Position numbers and translations under genes: made by a program
Assembly: GCA_009760855.2 (NCBI GenBank)
Contig: WPIO01000019.1
Span: 1 to 62,000, forward strand
Direction: 5' to 3'
DNA: 62,000 nt
Origin: Cristatella mucedo
Lineage: Eukaryota; Bryozoa; Phylactolaemata; Cristatellidae
Shown here: in pieces, positions 49,901-59,367 of the stretch
Layout: each line of letters starts with the position of its first letter
Position numbering within the stretch: the first letter of the stretch is position 1
Notes under the pieces: generated by a model
The model's database searches: none
What the model was told of the DNA's origin: nothing
The model's input: the letters and a program-made list of their open reading frames with translations, nothing else

Positions 49901-52900
49901 TTGTCAAGGGTCTAAACCAGAGATCGGCAAAGGTTTCGGTCTACATTAGGCCATTTCAGGAGGTCAAGAAGGCACACACTAGCCCAGAAGAAACCTTGCC
50001 CACTCTGCCGGCCTGCCGGAGTGAGCGTGTCTAGACGAACAAATAAACAAAAAGCCACAACTGAGCACTGACACCCACGGCAATTATAGGGGTAGACATT
50101 TGTCACCCCAACCCGGCCGAGGCAATTCAATTACTAACCATTCGATCGTCCTTCTTTTGCAGCAAATGTAAAGTGCCTAGAAAGAGATCGAGTTCTCTCC
50201 AGGGTGCTCTATCAAATGCATTATTATTATTATTGTAATTATTAATTAGGCCGGATCCAGCTATACAAAACTAGGGTGGCTTTAGGCCAGACTGGAGTGC
50301 TAGCTAGAGCCTGTGTGGCATAAAGGCCGCATTTTGCCGACCGCTGCATTAATACTTTCTGGCACAAGTCGGTCACGGTGAAGGGCTGCCGCCCATAGCT
50401 GTGAGCAAAGCAAAGTACAGTTCTAAAATCATACTGCAAAATGCAAGCAGCAAAATCAAGCACAAAAACAGTTAGCTCTCAACTCAAAGCAAAAAGCGGC
50501 CGAGAGATGACTAGTGCCTCGAAAACTCATTAGTTGTGACACTCGTAAGTCAAAGTACCTCTATGAAGTGAAGAGAAGAAAACAGCAACTCGACTCATTA
50601 AGGCCGGATCCATCAATAAATAAATATGGGGCCCCGCTGGGCCGGATTGGAGCACTAGCTAGGCCGGATCTCGCCGAAAGGCCCGAGTTTGCCGACCTCT
50701 GGTCTAAACGTTTTGCGAATCCATGACGATTTTTTATGCCAAACGAGGACGTAAGCTCAGACTGAATGATCTCCGCTTAGGGTCAGGTGCCTAGAATTTG
50801 GTAGCAATAGGAGTTGGCAGCCATCGTCGAGTAAAAATGTTTGATCGGGTGTGCGACCTCTTCGGTCAATAAGGTCATGCACATGAGGCAATAGAGAAAA
50901 TGAAAAAAAAATTAAAGGTCAGTTGATCCAATAGTTTCATTTACCTGTATATAGCAGCAGAATAACCTTGGTGGTAATTAACCCGGCTGCAGTAAGCATT
51001 ATTGGTTTGCCACCGGCAGGACTCAAGCCCACGACCTGGGCTCGTAATGTGAGCCCTCGGCCAACATACCAAATTTGTCATACTAGGGGTCAGTTTCGTC
51101 ATCGAAAAGAAGGTTAAAATCACCAAGTATAAGCACGGGACGATTTCTAAATCACGGAATCGAAAGGAGATCTGAAAAATCTGAAATACAGCAAGAGGTG
51201 GTACCTGGGGAGGGGGAGTTGGCAACAAACTACTGTTATCATTGGTATTTTGCTTTTGGATAGAATCAGCACACGATTTTCGAAAGATGGCTTCGTGGGA
51301 GCCAAAATCGGCTTGAAATTGAGGGTGTTGCGATCTAGCAACACTTGCTGGTCCACCCTTAAGTTCTCTCTTACTCAGGGTGTGGAGAAAAAGGAAGCTT
51401 GTTGTTAGGGTGGCATCTGCTCTGCTGCGCAGTCGGTCGGTTTCGGTCAGGTCTTGCTCACAGCAAACAGGTCAAGGGTAACTTCCAAGAATCATTTTGG
51501 ATATTATTCGGATTAAACTGCACAGTTAACGTGTGCTACACAGGCACATTTTAAGATTGACGAGTGATTATCGGCATGATGATCACGACGTTAGAGTGAT
51601 TCACTGCAGTGTTTGAGGGAGAGCAATGGGTGGCTCCACACAGCTTTGGAAATACTGATATGCCGCCACTCTTGCTTTGTCTCGGCCCACTACCGAACAT
51701 ACAAAATTCACGAACCCTGGCAGAGGCACTGGCATCCAGGGATGCATTTGAATGACAATAGCAAAGCGATAGAAATACATGCTTACACCGAATAGTATGA
51801 TTACAAAGAACAGGCAAATGTATAGAAGCAACCGGCTCGGCTGCGGAAGCACACGCCGACCGGTTGGCCGATGTGAGTGCACATGGTAACTGGACAACCA
51901 GTAAAAGTGGCAAGCACGTGGATGTCCAAATGCATGTCCATAAACAGGCAGTGCAGCAAGTTGACTCGATCCACGGCTGCATCTGGCTGCTACCTAGCAA
52001 CTCGGTAAAGGTCAATTGCCAACTGCACAGTTGCTCTGTCAAGATGCAGAGGTACCATGAGGGGGCATGTGCAATTGCAAGCACAGGCAGGCAGTAGGTC
52101 ACTTGCCAGAAGACACCGAAACACACGAATGCCGCATGGCAGTTCGTGGTTGGGTAACTATTTCAGACTGATCATAAGTGAGAGACAGGCAGGGCCGAAG
52201 CAGAGTAGGAACCCTTCAATTGGGCAGGCCGGCTTGGCCGACCGGCAAGCCATAGGGTGGCTGTGATATGAATAAAGAAAACAGGACTATGAATGCAGTC
52301 AGTATAGGCAAGAGTAGGGTCACATTGTCCAGTGGTGAATTGAGCTTAGGCCCGTGATAATGTCTTTACCGGTCCCAGATGTTCGTTTGTATAATTGCCC
52401 TATCGTGAGCAGGGCTGCCTCCCAAATCTCATAAGCAGTCGGTGGTGATAGGAAAGGCTGCTTGGCATTAGACAACCTTGGGCTTCTAAGACGTCCCAAT
52501 GGTGCTTTGTCAGCTGAACCCTGGGTAAATATGCCCGAAGCATTTTTCGACAGGTCAAAAAGTGCCTCAGCTGGGATCGGCTGATGCAACACTCCTCTCC
52601 CACTCCCTCTTCCCCCACTCCAGCAAGGTGAGGCAACACTACCAGCCATCAGCATAGTACTGTCAAAGTGTGACTGACTTCTGCCATAGGATAGGGATAC
52701 CTTGGCTGACCTAGGCTGTCACTCGGAAGATGTCTACAGTTGGCTGCACCAAAGCGTAAGCCTTGGCAAGGGGGTAATGCAAGACAGTGGCAGCTTCGAA
52801 GGGGCAGCCTGCATGCTATAACCAGGTTTAGGCTACGTCAATGTTAAGACACTGAACAGGTTAAGGTCCCCTCAAATGAATTCCGGGAAAAACCACTGTC

Positions 52901-55809
52901 TCGAGCAGCCGGTCTGATGACTCGAATGATTGCCCAAGACAGTTTGCTAACTGTCACTCAATAGCCAAGTCCCATGCGGTGCTAAAGAATTGGTCCCATG
53001 TGCTGCAGCCGAATCGGTTTGGACCCCTACTGTGCCTGCACGAACTGTCATAGACAGGATTGCACCAAGGAGAGGCCCACACCTTGAACTTTCCACAGGC
53101 ACATTGTCATAGCAAGGTTGGAGTACTGCCAGACACGCCCATCGGATGGGTCCAAGGGGTGATCAAGACTCGCAAGTCCCTTCCTTACTCAAGCAAAGAC
53201 CTGACAAAAGGGGGTCTTAGCTTTCCTACTGCTTAAATGCTAATTCAGGCTAGACCTAGCCTATTGCCACCCGAACCCAGACTTTCTGGCTCACGCTAGG
53301 AGAATCGCCCGTGGCTGCCATGTGATGATTGCTTGGCTAGCTCTCTCTGTCTGTGTCTGTCTGTCTGTCTGTCTCTGTCTCTATCTCTCTCTGTCTCTCT
53401 TCAAGATCAGAGTCGGGGCTTTCGTTAAAAAGCAAAGTGCAGATCAAGGGTAGGTGGTGGTACGAAGGTGGGCAGTTGATAAGAGAGGGACACGGCATAA
53501 CTTTGGCAGCACCCACTGGCCTACCAAAAGAGGCCCACACTTGGTGCTACACCAAATACCTGGTATGTGGAAATTTTCTATTCACACTGGGCACAACAGT
53601 TGAAGCAGTTGTTTGCCTCACTAGGGCTAACCCAGGAGTTTTACAAGTGCTGGCCAGGGCGGGGCTGAGTCGAGCTTTAAGATGATGGCAAGGGAGGGGC
53701 ACTGAAGGCACATCAGGCTTTTGACTCTGGTCATGGCTTCGCAGACGGCCCAGGCCCCCCTACTGGCTGCTGCCGTCACGCCTCGGCATGTCTATGACAT
53801 GCCTCAATGCTACACAGTACAAACGCTGAAAATCACAGGAGGTGGTGTGCTTCGTGGCGGCACGGCTGTAGCTGCATGACAACCGAGTGCTTGTGTCTGG
53901 CTGACAGGCGAGAAAACTCGGCAGCAGATTGAGAAGCAGCCACGATGGGACGTGGCGCGACTGCACCGCCGGAACTGTCAGCCAATCATGCCTTCATACA
54001 GTTGCACTGCCTTGCCAAGACACCGCTTGATCCGTTGACACCATTTGCGACTGCAGTAGGCGCCTGCTGCACAGATGCCGGCAGCAGCAGCCGGCATCTT
54101 TGCCACACTCGGCTTGCTTGGGACACACACCAGGAATCGCCAGGCAAGCTCGCACGGAGATGCAAAGAACAGCTCTTGGGGAGGGGAACCTTCGATGCCG
54201 GCCGACAAATGCGAACCAACGGCATGCGACATGGCACGAAGTAGCCGGACTTACCAAGTTGGCCGGATTTTCGAGATTAATCTGCAGCATGCCCATGCCG
54301 TTGAGCACGTACTTCATCGACCCAACGAGATTCTCGAGAACGGCTGTCTGCAAGATAAGGCGAGAGTGCATGCAAAGTGCACACCAAGCATCGCCCGCCG
54401 CTGCCATCCGGCGGACAGAAGCAGCAATGCTTCCGATCGACGTGCAGCTGCAGCAGCTGCGGCCTTGCTGGAGAGTGCAAATGGTGAGGGGCGCGAAGCT
54501 CCGGCGAAGTGAAAGCTGAAGGCCATTACGGATGGAAACTCAGCTGCCGACTGTCCTATCGCATTTCTTCACTGCTCCATGAGCTCAAATCATGGCCCAA
54601 ATGGAAAAATTTCCAAGACATGCACCAAAGCATTGCAAACTGAGGCAAGCAGCAATAGAGGTGCAGCCAGGGTGACTGTCGGTGTGCTTGCCCAAGTCTG
54701 CGTGAAGCACAAGGCACGCACAGGTGTTTGCTGCACACGTTACACGTGCTGGCTGCTCTGCGACTCCTGACGAATTTTTGATATGGTATTTTATGCCTCA
54801 CTAGGTCCTGTACGAGTTTGCAATAGTATGAGAATCCTCTTGTCAGCAAGAATTGTTTTTACCAGAGTGAACGCTTTCATTCTGGCAACGCTATCAGTTA
54901 TGAAATGGCAAAACTCGTCAGGGTGTGACTGAGTTACCAGCACATCGCAGCATCGATGCAGAGGGTATCTTGCATTATATCATTGCATTTTTAGGATTGA
55001 GTTGAAAAGCGCCTGGACTGAGATTTCCTTCTCTTTGGGCGCTATGCAAAAGAGTTATCGTTATTATCCTCTTCCAAGAGACCCCAGGCTAAGCCACAGC
55101 GGTTCGCGGACCTATAAAGTCATGTATCATAGTGGTGCCCCATCTACCCCTGAAGTAGCGTGAATGTGCAACACACGGGCTTTCTAGCATCAGTAGCCTT
55201 TTCGGCGATCACAATAGCGGCAGCACATGCTGCTGTGCCGGGATCTGTGCTCCGTTATAGCACAACTAATAAAGTTTTCAGTTTCTGAAGAAAAGAATGT
55301 ATGGAGGCTTTTTTTCGATTTGTCACTATCCTTTGAGGAGCGCCGAGCATTCGCGATGTGCAACTGGCAGGCAGACAGCAGGATCGGCCGCAGTCGGAGA
55401 AACTAGCGTCCCGCACACCTACCTGGAAGCTGTTCAGTTCGTACGGGCTAAATCCGTCGTTGTGAATTATCTTCATCTGCTTGACCAGCGTACTCTTTCC
55501 GCTCTCGGCCGTGCCTAAAGAGAGATGAAAGCAATATTGCCGCGATGCGCTTGAGATTGCGGCAGCCGACGGCTTGAGGAACCCAGCCTGAAGTAAGCCC
55601 ACTCGCGCATTGAGCTTCCGTCTCCTTCACAGGAGATTTTTACAGGATGTGGCGAGAGTCAAAGTCCGGCCATCCTTGTACTCACCAAGTAGGAGAATGC
55701 GCACCACTTTGCCATCCTCCCTGGCAAGCCTCTGCAGCTCCCGGTCAATTTCTCCGCTGCGCGTGCGCGCCTTGCGCTCATCCTGATCCAGACTCAGACA
55801 CGCACCCAT
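37907..55809 (-). CDS. GNAV: G-protein alpha subunit, Gv-like class, nine coding exons, complete
   Basis: Heterotrimeric G-protein alpha subunit: a GTP-binding relay between 7TM receptors and effectors at the inner plasma membrane. Minus-strand exons: 55809-55686, 55514-55423, 54347-54255, 46433-46273, 46182-46054, 44118-43989, 42873-42802, 42026-41942 and 38097-37907. They join to 1077 nt, 358 residues. Seen: MGACLS start (G2 myristoylation, C4 palmitoylation); P-loop GTAESGKST (42-50); R181 and T184 in switch I ([10 protein letters not shown]); [13 protein letters not shown] with Q207; NKVD (272-275); [11 protein letters not shown] (327-337); end ENLKVSSLL. Class call: [20 protein letters not shown], the GMGMLQINL block, [32 protein letters not shown] and the SLL end match my recollection of fish and mollusc Gv (GNAV) and fit none of Gs, Gi/o, Gq or G12. 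No cysteine at position -4, so not the pertussis-toxin substrate of Gi/o. Largest introns: 3 (7.8 kb) and 8 (3.8 kb). Confidence 0.92.
38809..38940 (-). mobile_element. SINE1 in G-alpha intron 8
   Basis: Minus-strand copy with ATTTGTATAGCACCC tail, GGCTCGAGCCC B box and a TTTGGCCCAGCCGTTAAGG A-box head on the minus strand. Confidence 0.78.
39020..40215 (-). repeat. Degenerate ~171-bp satellite, minus orientation
   Basis: Reverse-complement units of the 22.0-24.4 kb satellite: CAAATTTCATGCnATTG, TTCTCATGCTATGGCCTC, then ACAGCTGCCATTTCCACAAT. About seven units with steps of roughly 150-173 bases, inside G-alpha intron 8. Ends where an L2-B copy begins. Confidence 0.85.
40225..40590 (+). mobile_element. 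L2-B 3' part with C-terminal coding remnant
   Basis: Plus strand. The frame reads [30 protein letters not shown], then the full L2-B 3' untranslated end with hairpin and (ATT)n tail. It separates the opposed satellite blocks. Confidence 0.85.
40600..41870 (+). repeat. Degenerate ~171-bp satellite, plus orientation, interrupted
   Basis: Units resume after the L2-B copy: GGGTAAACCCGGAACACTG at 40742, GGGCCATCAGAGGCCATAGC at 40855, then again from about 41518 to 41870 after a second L2-B insertion. Orientation is opposite to the 39.0-40.2 kb block. The first unit (40600-40690) appears to be still in minus orientation, so the switch is near 40700. Confidence 0.8.
40995..41517 (+). mobile_element. 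L2-B retrotransposon C-terminal part and 3' end
   Basis: Best L2-B copy, plus strand, 93 codons open: [70 protein letters not shown], then the 3' end with hairpin and (ATT)n. It links the many short L2-B tails to a protein-coding parent. Confidence 0.9.
42027..42801. other. G-alpha intron 7
   Basis: 775 bases with no mobile element recognised; includes a (GAG)n run at 42704-42728. Open frames on either strand lack family signatures. Confidence 0.6.
42704..42728. repeat. (GAG)n trinucleotide repeat
   Basis: Eight or so AGG/GAG units in G-alpha intron 7; a poly-Ser frame on the minus strand is an artefact. Confidence 0.9.
42874..43988. other. G-alpha intron 6
   Basis: 1.1 kb, no mobile element recognised. 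43339-43377 has a short repeat of CCAGGCTAGCAG. Confidence 0.55.
44119..46053. other. G-alpha intron 5
   Basis: 1.9 kb with a 32-bp minisatellite (45597-45692) and otherwise unassigned sequence; no exon expected because exons 5 and 6 join in frame. Confidence 0.6.
45597..45692. repeat. 32-bp minisatellite, three exact-length units
   Basis: Units at 45597, 45629 and 45661 share AATTTCAACAGAAATCGCCA and GGATTTGCTCAC; units 1 and 2 are identical and unit 3 differs at two sites. Confidence 0.96.
46578..46688 (+). mobile_element. SINE1, 5'-truncated, beside an inverted tail
   Basis: Plus-strand copy from GCCCCGACCACGG through GGGCTCGAGCCCCGAGGCAT to GCTATACAAATGAATTA. Directly left (46515-46572) lies a minus-strand AATAAT tail and GCATAGCACCATATGAGA, so two tails face apart. 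Confidence 0.72.
47013..47180 (+). mobile_element. SINE2, full length
   Basis: Plus-strand copy: GTGAGCCGTGATGGCACACT head with A box, B box GGTGCAAATCC at 47076-47086, GCGGTGGTGATAGCCGTAAA body, GAGGCTATTAAGTTAGCTAG end. Same ~168-bp length as the copies at 20.0 and 22.9 kb. Lies in G-alpha intron 3. Confidence 0.85.
47417..47490 (-). mobile_element. L2-B/SINE1-type tail, degraded
   Basis: AATGATAATAATAAGAATAG followed by CATATAGTACCCTACGAGTG; resembles the shared tail in minus orientation but is diverged. Confidence 0.45.
47810..48770 (+). mobile_element. L2-A retrotransposon 3' half, pseudogene
   Basis: Plus strand, in G-alpha intron 3. Blocks in order: [12 protein letters not shown] (decayed), [40 protein letters not shown]-like, then [15 protein letters not shown] and [11 protein letters not shown]. 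Many stops; ends with a decayed 3' terminus near 48770. Confidence 0.82.
48771..49909. other. G-alpha intron 3, unassigned part
   Basis: No gene or repeat recognised between the L2-A pseudogene and the hAT element. Confidence 0.5.
49918..50701. mobile_element. hAT-like DNA transposon, non-autonomous, with 8-bp TSD
   Basis: Left end CAGAGATCGGCAAA, right end TTTGCCGACCTCTG: 14-base terminal inverted repeats with one mismatch, in the CAGnGnT...GGCAAA style of hAT elements. It is flanked on both sides by GTCTAAAC (49910-49917 and 50702-50709), an exact 8-bp target duplication as hAT transposases make. 784 bp including an inserted L2-B tail; no transposase frame recognised. Confidence 0.88.
50132..50238 (+). 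mobile_element. L2-B 3' end inserted in the hAT element
   Basis: ACTAACCATTCGATCGTCCT, TTTGCAGCAAATGTAAAGTG, hairpin, (ATT)n. Lies wholly between the hAT ends, so it is younger. Confidence 0.78.
50995..51075 (-). mobile_element. tRNA-like sequence, possible third SINE head
   Basis: On the minus strand: A-box-like TTGGCCGAGGGCTC, then CCAGGTCGTGGGCTTGAGTCC with a good B box, within about 70 bases. No cloverleaf could be closed by eye, so a SINE head is more likely than a functional tRNA. Confidence 0.4.
51080..54254. other. G-alpha intron 3, 5'-proximal 3.2 kb, unassigned
   Basis: No mobile element recognised apart from a TCTG/TCTC microsatellite at 53341-53400. A 191-codon minus frame (51551-52126) has no recognisable family, and several other frames are compositional. 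Confidence 0.5.
53341..53400. repeat. (TCTG)n/(TCTC)n microsatellite
   Basis: About 60 bases of CTCT, CTGT and TCTG units. Confidence 0.93.
54348..55422. other. G-alpha intron 2
   Basis: 1.1 kb with one plus-strand L2/SINE1-type tail at 55005-55070 (AAAAGCGCCTGGACTGAGAT, GGGCGCTATGCAAAAGAGTT); nothing else recognised. Confidence 0.6.
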
Positions 55810-56204
55810 AGGGCTAGAGGACTTTTTGCCTCCGATCACATTTCGTTCGAATGTGGCGGTTAACGCTAGAGCACACCCAGGCAAGGGCGCGGCCACGAGC
55901 AGCCGCCCCAGGCGGTAAGCACGCTTTAGGTATGGTAACGACCCTGCACAGCGACTCCATCTATTTACTTTCCATCCACTGGCGGGCCTGCCTCTGCCTT
56001 TCGCCGAGGTACGCTTTTCGTCTTCACGTAAGCCGTATGCTCTTGACGTTCTTCACGCCAAGTGCGCCGCATGCATTCTGCTCTGTAAATTTTCCTCTTT
56101 ATCATGCTGCGTTTTGATTCGAGCAATAGTTTAGTAGCTGCCAGCGCCGTGCAAGCTGACCGACAGCAGCAGTCAGTCTGGGGGCGGTTGGGGCCGTCAT
56201 GTAA
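55810..56204 (-). promoter_or_regulatory. Upstream region of the G-alpha gene
   Basis: About 400 bases between the G-alpha start codon and an L2-A copy, moderately GC-rich next to the ATG. Expected to hold the promoter or 5' UTR; no TATA box identified, and a more distant 5' UTR exon is possible. Confidence 0.3.
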
Positions 56205-57008
56205 TTTATCTCCGTCAGTAACTCCACAAAGTCATAAAGGCCATGTGGGTGTTACGCAGGAGAGTTTTGTATAGCGCACTCACAGCCTAAGCGGCTTTCG
56301 GTACGCATTCGGTAGCCAACAGACTTCGTCTCACGCAACAAAGAGAAAGTGTGAAGCATAGCAGAGTTAGGAGAGCAGTTGAGGTAGTGAGTAGCATAGA
56401 AGCAGCAGTTCAGGACCGCTGAAAAGATGTGCCATAGTCGGCAGTTGGAGAGTAGATGTCGTTGCGTAAGAATTGTGGAAGCGAGTTCGACAGTCTAGGA
56501 CCTGCGGAGCTAAAGCTTCTGTCGCTAACTGTCTTTAAGCGGAGTAATGGGACAGCTAATTTATTGTCCACACAGGACCTGAGGGCGCGAACAGGCTGAA
56601 ACTGATGTAGCAGTTCAGCTAGGTATGAAGGAGCCAAGCCGTGGCGGGCCTTGTGGGTCAGCGTAAGAACTTTGCTCCGTATCCTTTGCTCAACCGGCAA
56701 CCATCCTAGCTCTTCCAGCAAAGGTGACACGTGCTCAAACCGCTGGGACTTGAAGACCAGCCTTGCAGCCATATTCATAGTCCGCTGTAGTGGCATTATA
56801 GCTTTCTTTGGTAGCCCAGCCAAAAGGGAATTACAATAATCAAGCCGAGACAGAACTAAAGAGCTAGTTAAAATTTTTACAAGCCACTGTGGGAGACTGC
56901 TTCTAATCTTGGATAGGGATCGGATGTGATGGCTAGCTTTAGAGGCAGTCTTCTGAATGAAGCTTTTGAAATTGAGGCAGCTGTCGAACACGACACCTAG
57001 ATTCCTGT
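56205..57008 (-). mobile_element. L2-A retrotransposon C-terminal part, 193-codon open frame
   Basis: Minus-strand copy nearly identical to the one at 16.0 kb over the shared region, but extending further 5': SFIQKTASKASHHIRSLSKI, SSLPQWLVKILTSSLVLSRL, DYCNSLLAGLPKKAIMP. A one-base difference near 56425 breaks the C-terminal frame. Truncated at about 57008. Confidence 0.88.
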
Positions 57009-57205
57009 CTCCTGCTAATTATGTGCATCGCGTTGACATACCGCAAACTCCGCATGGCGTTGCATTGAAAATGCATAGCAGGTAGTGACATCCAGGGACT
57101 CTGGCGGCGTCTCATTATTCGGTGGTTAGGACACTTTACAATGCCGTGCAGGCTCACCCAACTAAGCAAGGTTCGCTTTTGTGTGGTTCAGTAATGCCCC
57201 GCGAG

Positions 57206-57866
57206 TATGAACTATGAACTTGACAGCTGAGCCTCGATTGAGAACTATGAGCTTTACAGCTGAATGAGGATGCTTATGAGATGGCCGCGATAAGCTGAGG
57301 CTTATGAGCAGCATTATGTATGATTATCGTTAGTGATTATTGATTATGTTAGTGATTATTTTGACTTACGACCTGGCTGCTATATAAAGCATATGCCTGA
57401 CCGCAGTCATGGTCTTGTAGCAACGTTCAGCCGGTCGGTGAGTCTAGCGCTGAGCGTTGTGCTGGTGGGAGCCTGCTAGCGAGTCAGCAGGAAGTCACTC
57501 GGGTGTATCAGCTGTAGAATACAGGCTATTGTTGTACTTTTACTAATATGGTGTTATTGCTAGCGCTTCGTGCAGAGTATTGAGTGCTGTGTTTTATCGC
57601 CAGCCTATTACTAGCTTCAGATCTTTGCACAGTGCACCCGTTGTGCCTACACTACCCGAACTAGTGATGGTTTCGTGGGCGTATCATTAATCAGGCACAA
57701 GCCTTATATAGCATCCAGATCATAAGTCACAATAATCACTAACATAATAAATAATAAATAAAAATAATTATACATAACGCTGCTCATAAGCCTCACCTTA
57801 TTGCGGCCATCACATAAACGCCCTCATTCAGCTGAAAAGGCTGAGCTGTCAAGTTCATAGTTCATA
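57206..57866. mobile_element. Fold-back element with ~180-bp inverted arms
   Basis: Left arm 57206-57399 and right arm 57691-57866 are inverted copies, roughly 80% alike: TATGAACTATGAACTTGACA at the outside, GATGGCCGCnATAAG, TTATGTTAGTGATTATT, and GCTATATAA(A/G)GC near the inside. A 291-bp spacer separates them. No open frame. It could be a fold-back/MITE-type transposon or two inverted LTR-like sequences; no target duplication was found. Confidence 0.75.
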
Positions 57867-58011
57867 ATCAAGTGCAGCTTTTCATAATCAAGTTCATAAT
57901 CAAGTGCAGTGGTCTTGCAGCTTCCATATGTTACAAGCATCTGAGATTGGCTTTATTCGTTGTAGTGTTGACTAGCAAATGCTTGTGCTGCCTTTGTCAC
58001 GTGCAAGACAG

Positions 58012-58345
58012 TTGGCGACAGAAACTTTAGCTCTGCAGGTCCTAGACTGTCGAACTCGCTTCCACAATTCTTACGCAACGACATCTACTCTCCAACTGCC
58101 GACTATGGCACATCTTTTTCAGCGGTCCTGAACTGCTGCTTCTATGCTACTCACTACCTCAACTGCTCTCCTAACTCTGCTATGCTTCCCACTTTCTCTT
58201 TGTTGCGTGAGACGAAGTCTGTTGGGTACCGAATGCGTACCGAAAGCCGCTTAGGCTGTGAGTGCGCTATACAAAACTCTCCTGCATAACACCCACATGG
58301 TCTTTATGACTTTGTGGAGTTACTGAAGGAGATTCATTACATTAC
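58012..58345 (+). mobile_element. L2-A 3' end, truncated
   Basis: Plus-strand copy from GCGACAGAAACTTTAGCTCT to GGAGATTCATTACATTACA, very close to the 16.0 and 56.2 kb copies, facing away from the 56.2 kb copy across the fold-back element. Confidence 0.85.
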
Positions 58346-58444
58346 AAGTCGGCTTATCTACATTCTGTGTAGGGCCGTTATACAATCTTTGCTGATGCTG
58401 CTTGGTTCCCTTTTCTGAATGCATACATATGTAAATATGTATGT

Positions 58445-58445
<1 letters not shown>

Positions 58446-58501
<56 letters not shown>
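58446..58501. repeat. (AT)n microsatellite, ~55 bp
   Basis: Uninterrupted AT dinucleotide run. Confidence 0.97.
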
Positions 58502-58504
<3 letters not shown>

Positions 58505-59340
58505 ATAAAAAATTGTCCACATAATACTTATGTCCATTTATGCTTTGCATTGTACAAAGAGTCTGAGAGATATCTTACTCGGTGTCATGGATGTGGACCC
58601 ATCAGAATTCCATTTGCAACTGACCAGTCTACCATTGGCTTATCCTTTCCTGTGCATTTAGTTCAGCAGGAAAGGGGTCGATAGTGGTGTTAAGCCTGGT
58701 TTAAACGGTGAGTCTTGATTGCTATCTGCTTCCTACCTACGTCTGTCCTACTCCGGTCTTCCATTTTGTAGGGAGTTTACACGGTCAGTCTTCCTCTAAG
58801 TCTTGCTTCCTACTTGCTTTGCGCCCTGGTGTTTATGGGAACATTGCTCTTGTTAGGGATGCATCTCCTGGTGAATTGTAATCATCCACACACGATTGCC
58901 TTTATCGCCGACTGCCTCACAGTCTAATTCTTTTATGATTAGCCCGTAGATTCCCATAGACAAGACTCTGGTGGAACCCTTCGATGATTTCTCCATTCGA
59001 TTCTTCCAGCCTGCTTTTCAAAGCAACGAAGAAGGACTGCCTTTGATGCCTCCTATTTTTAGTCGTTTGCTAATTCTTGCCGAGTCTTGGCCAAGAAGTA
59101 GAACAATGTTTGATTGCTAAGTCTTCGTTGAAGCCGGGTTTACACGGTGTGTCTTGCTTCCTACCTACTCGAGTCTTCGGTGTATTTTACACCAGTGCGG
59201 GAGGGGTGTCCAAGACTTAGGGAAGGCTTAATGAAGATTCAGCAGCCAAACGTGGTTAAGTGTCACTAAACAATCTACAATAATTTAAAGAGTTATATTT
59301 TGAAAATTTCGTGCTGTGTTATCTTAAAGACGGGTGTATC
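58502..59340. other. Unassigned intergenic sequence with dispersed short repeat
   Basis: Three occurrences of GTTTA(C/A)ACGGT followed by GTCTT (near 58697, 58776 and 59132) and several CTTCCTACCTAC strings suggest decayed repeat units, but no boundaries can be fixed. Confidence 0.4.
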
Positions 59341-59367
59341 CTGGCCTGGAGGGGTATATTGCACTTG

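Noticed and set aside
51551-52126. 191-codon minus-strand frame, the longest without a repeat
   Set aside because: No recognisable domain, no sign of a leader peptide or splice context, and it lies inside a G-alpha intron; kept as unassigned sequence.
37907-55809. Assignment of the G-alpha to Gi/o or Gq
   Set aside because: Switch I resembles Gi, but the helical domain, the [11 protein letters not shown] block and the C-terminal SLL without a -4 cysteine do not fit either class.
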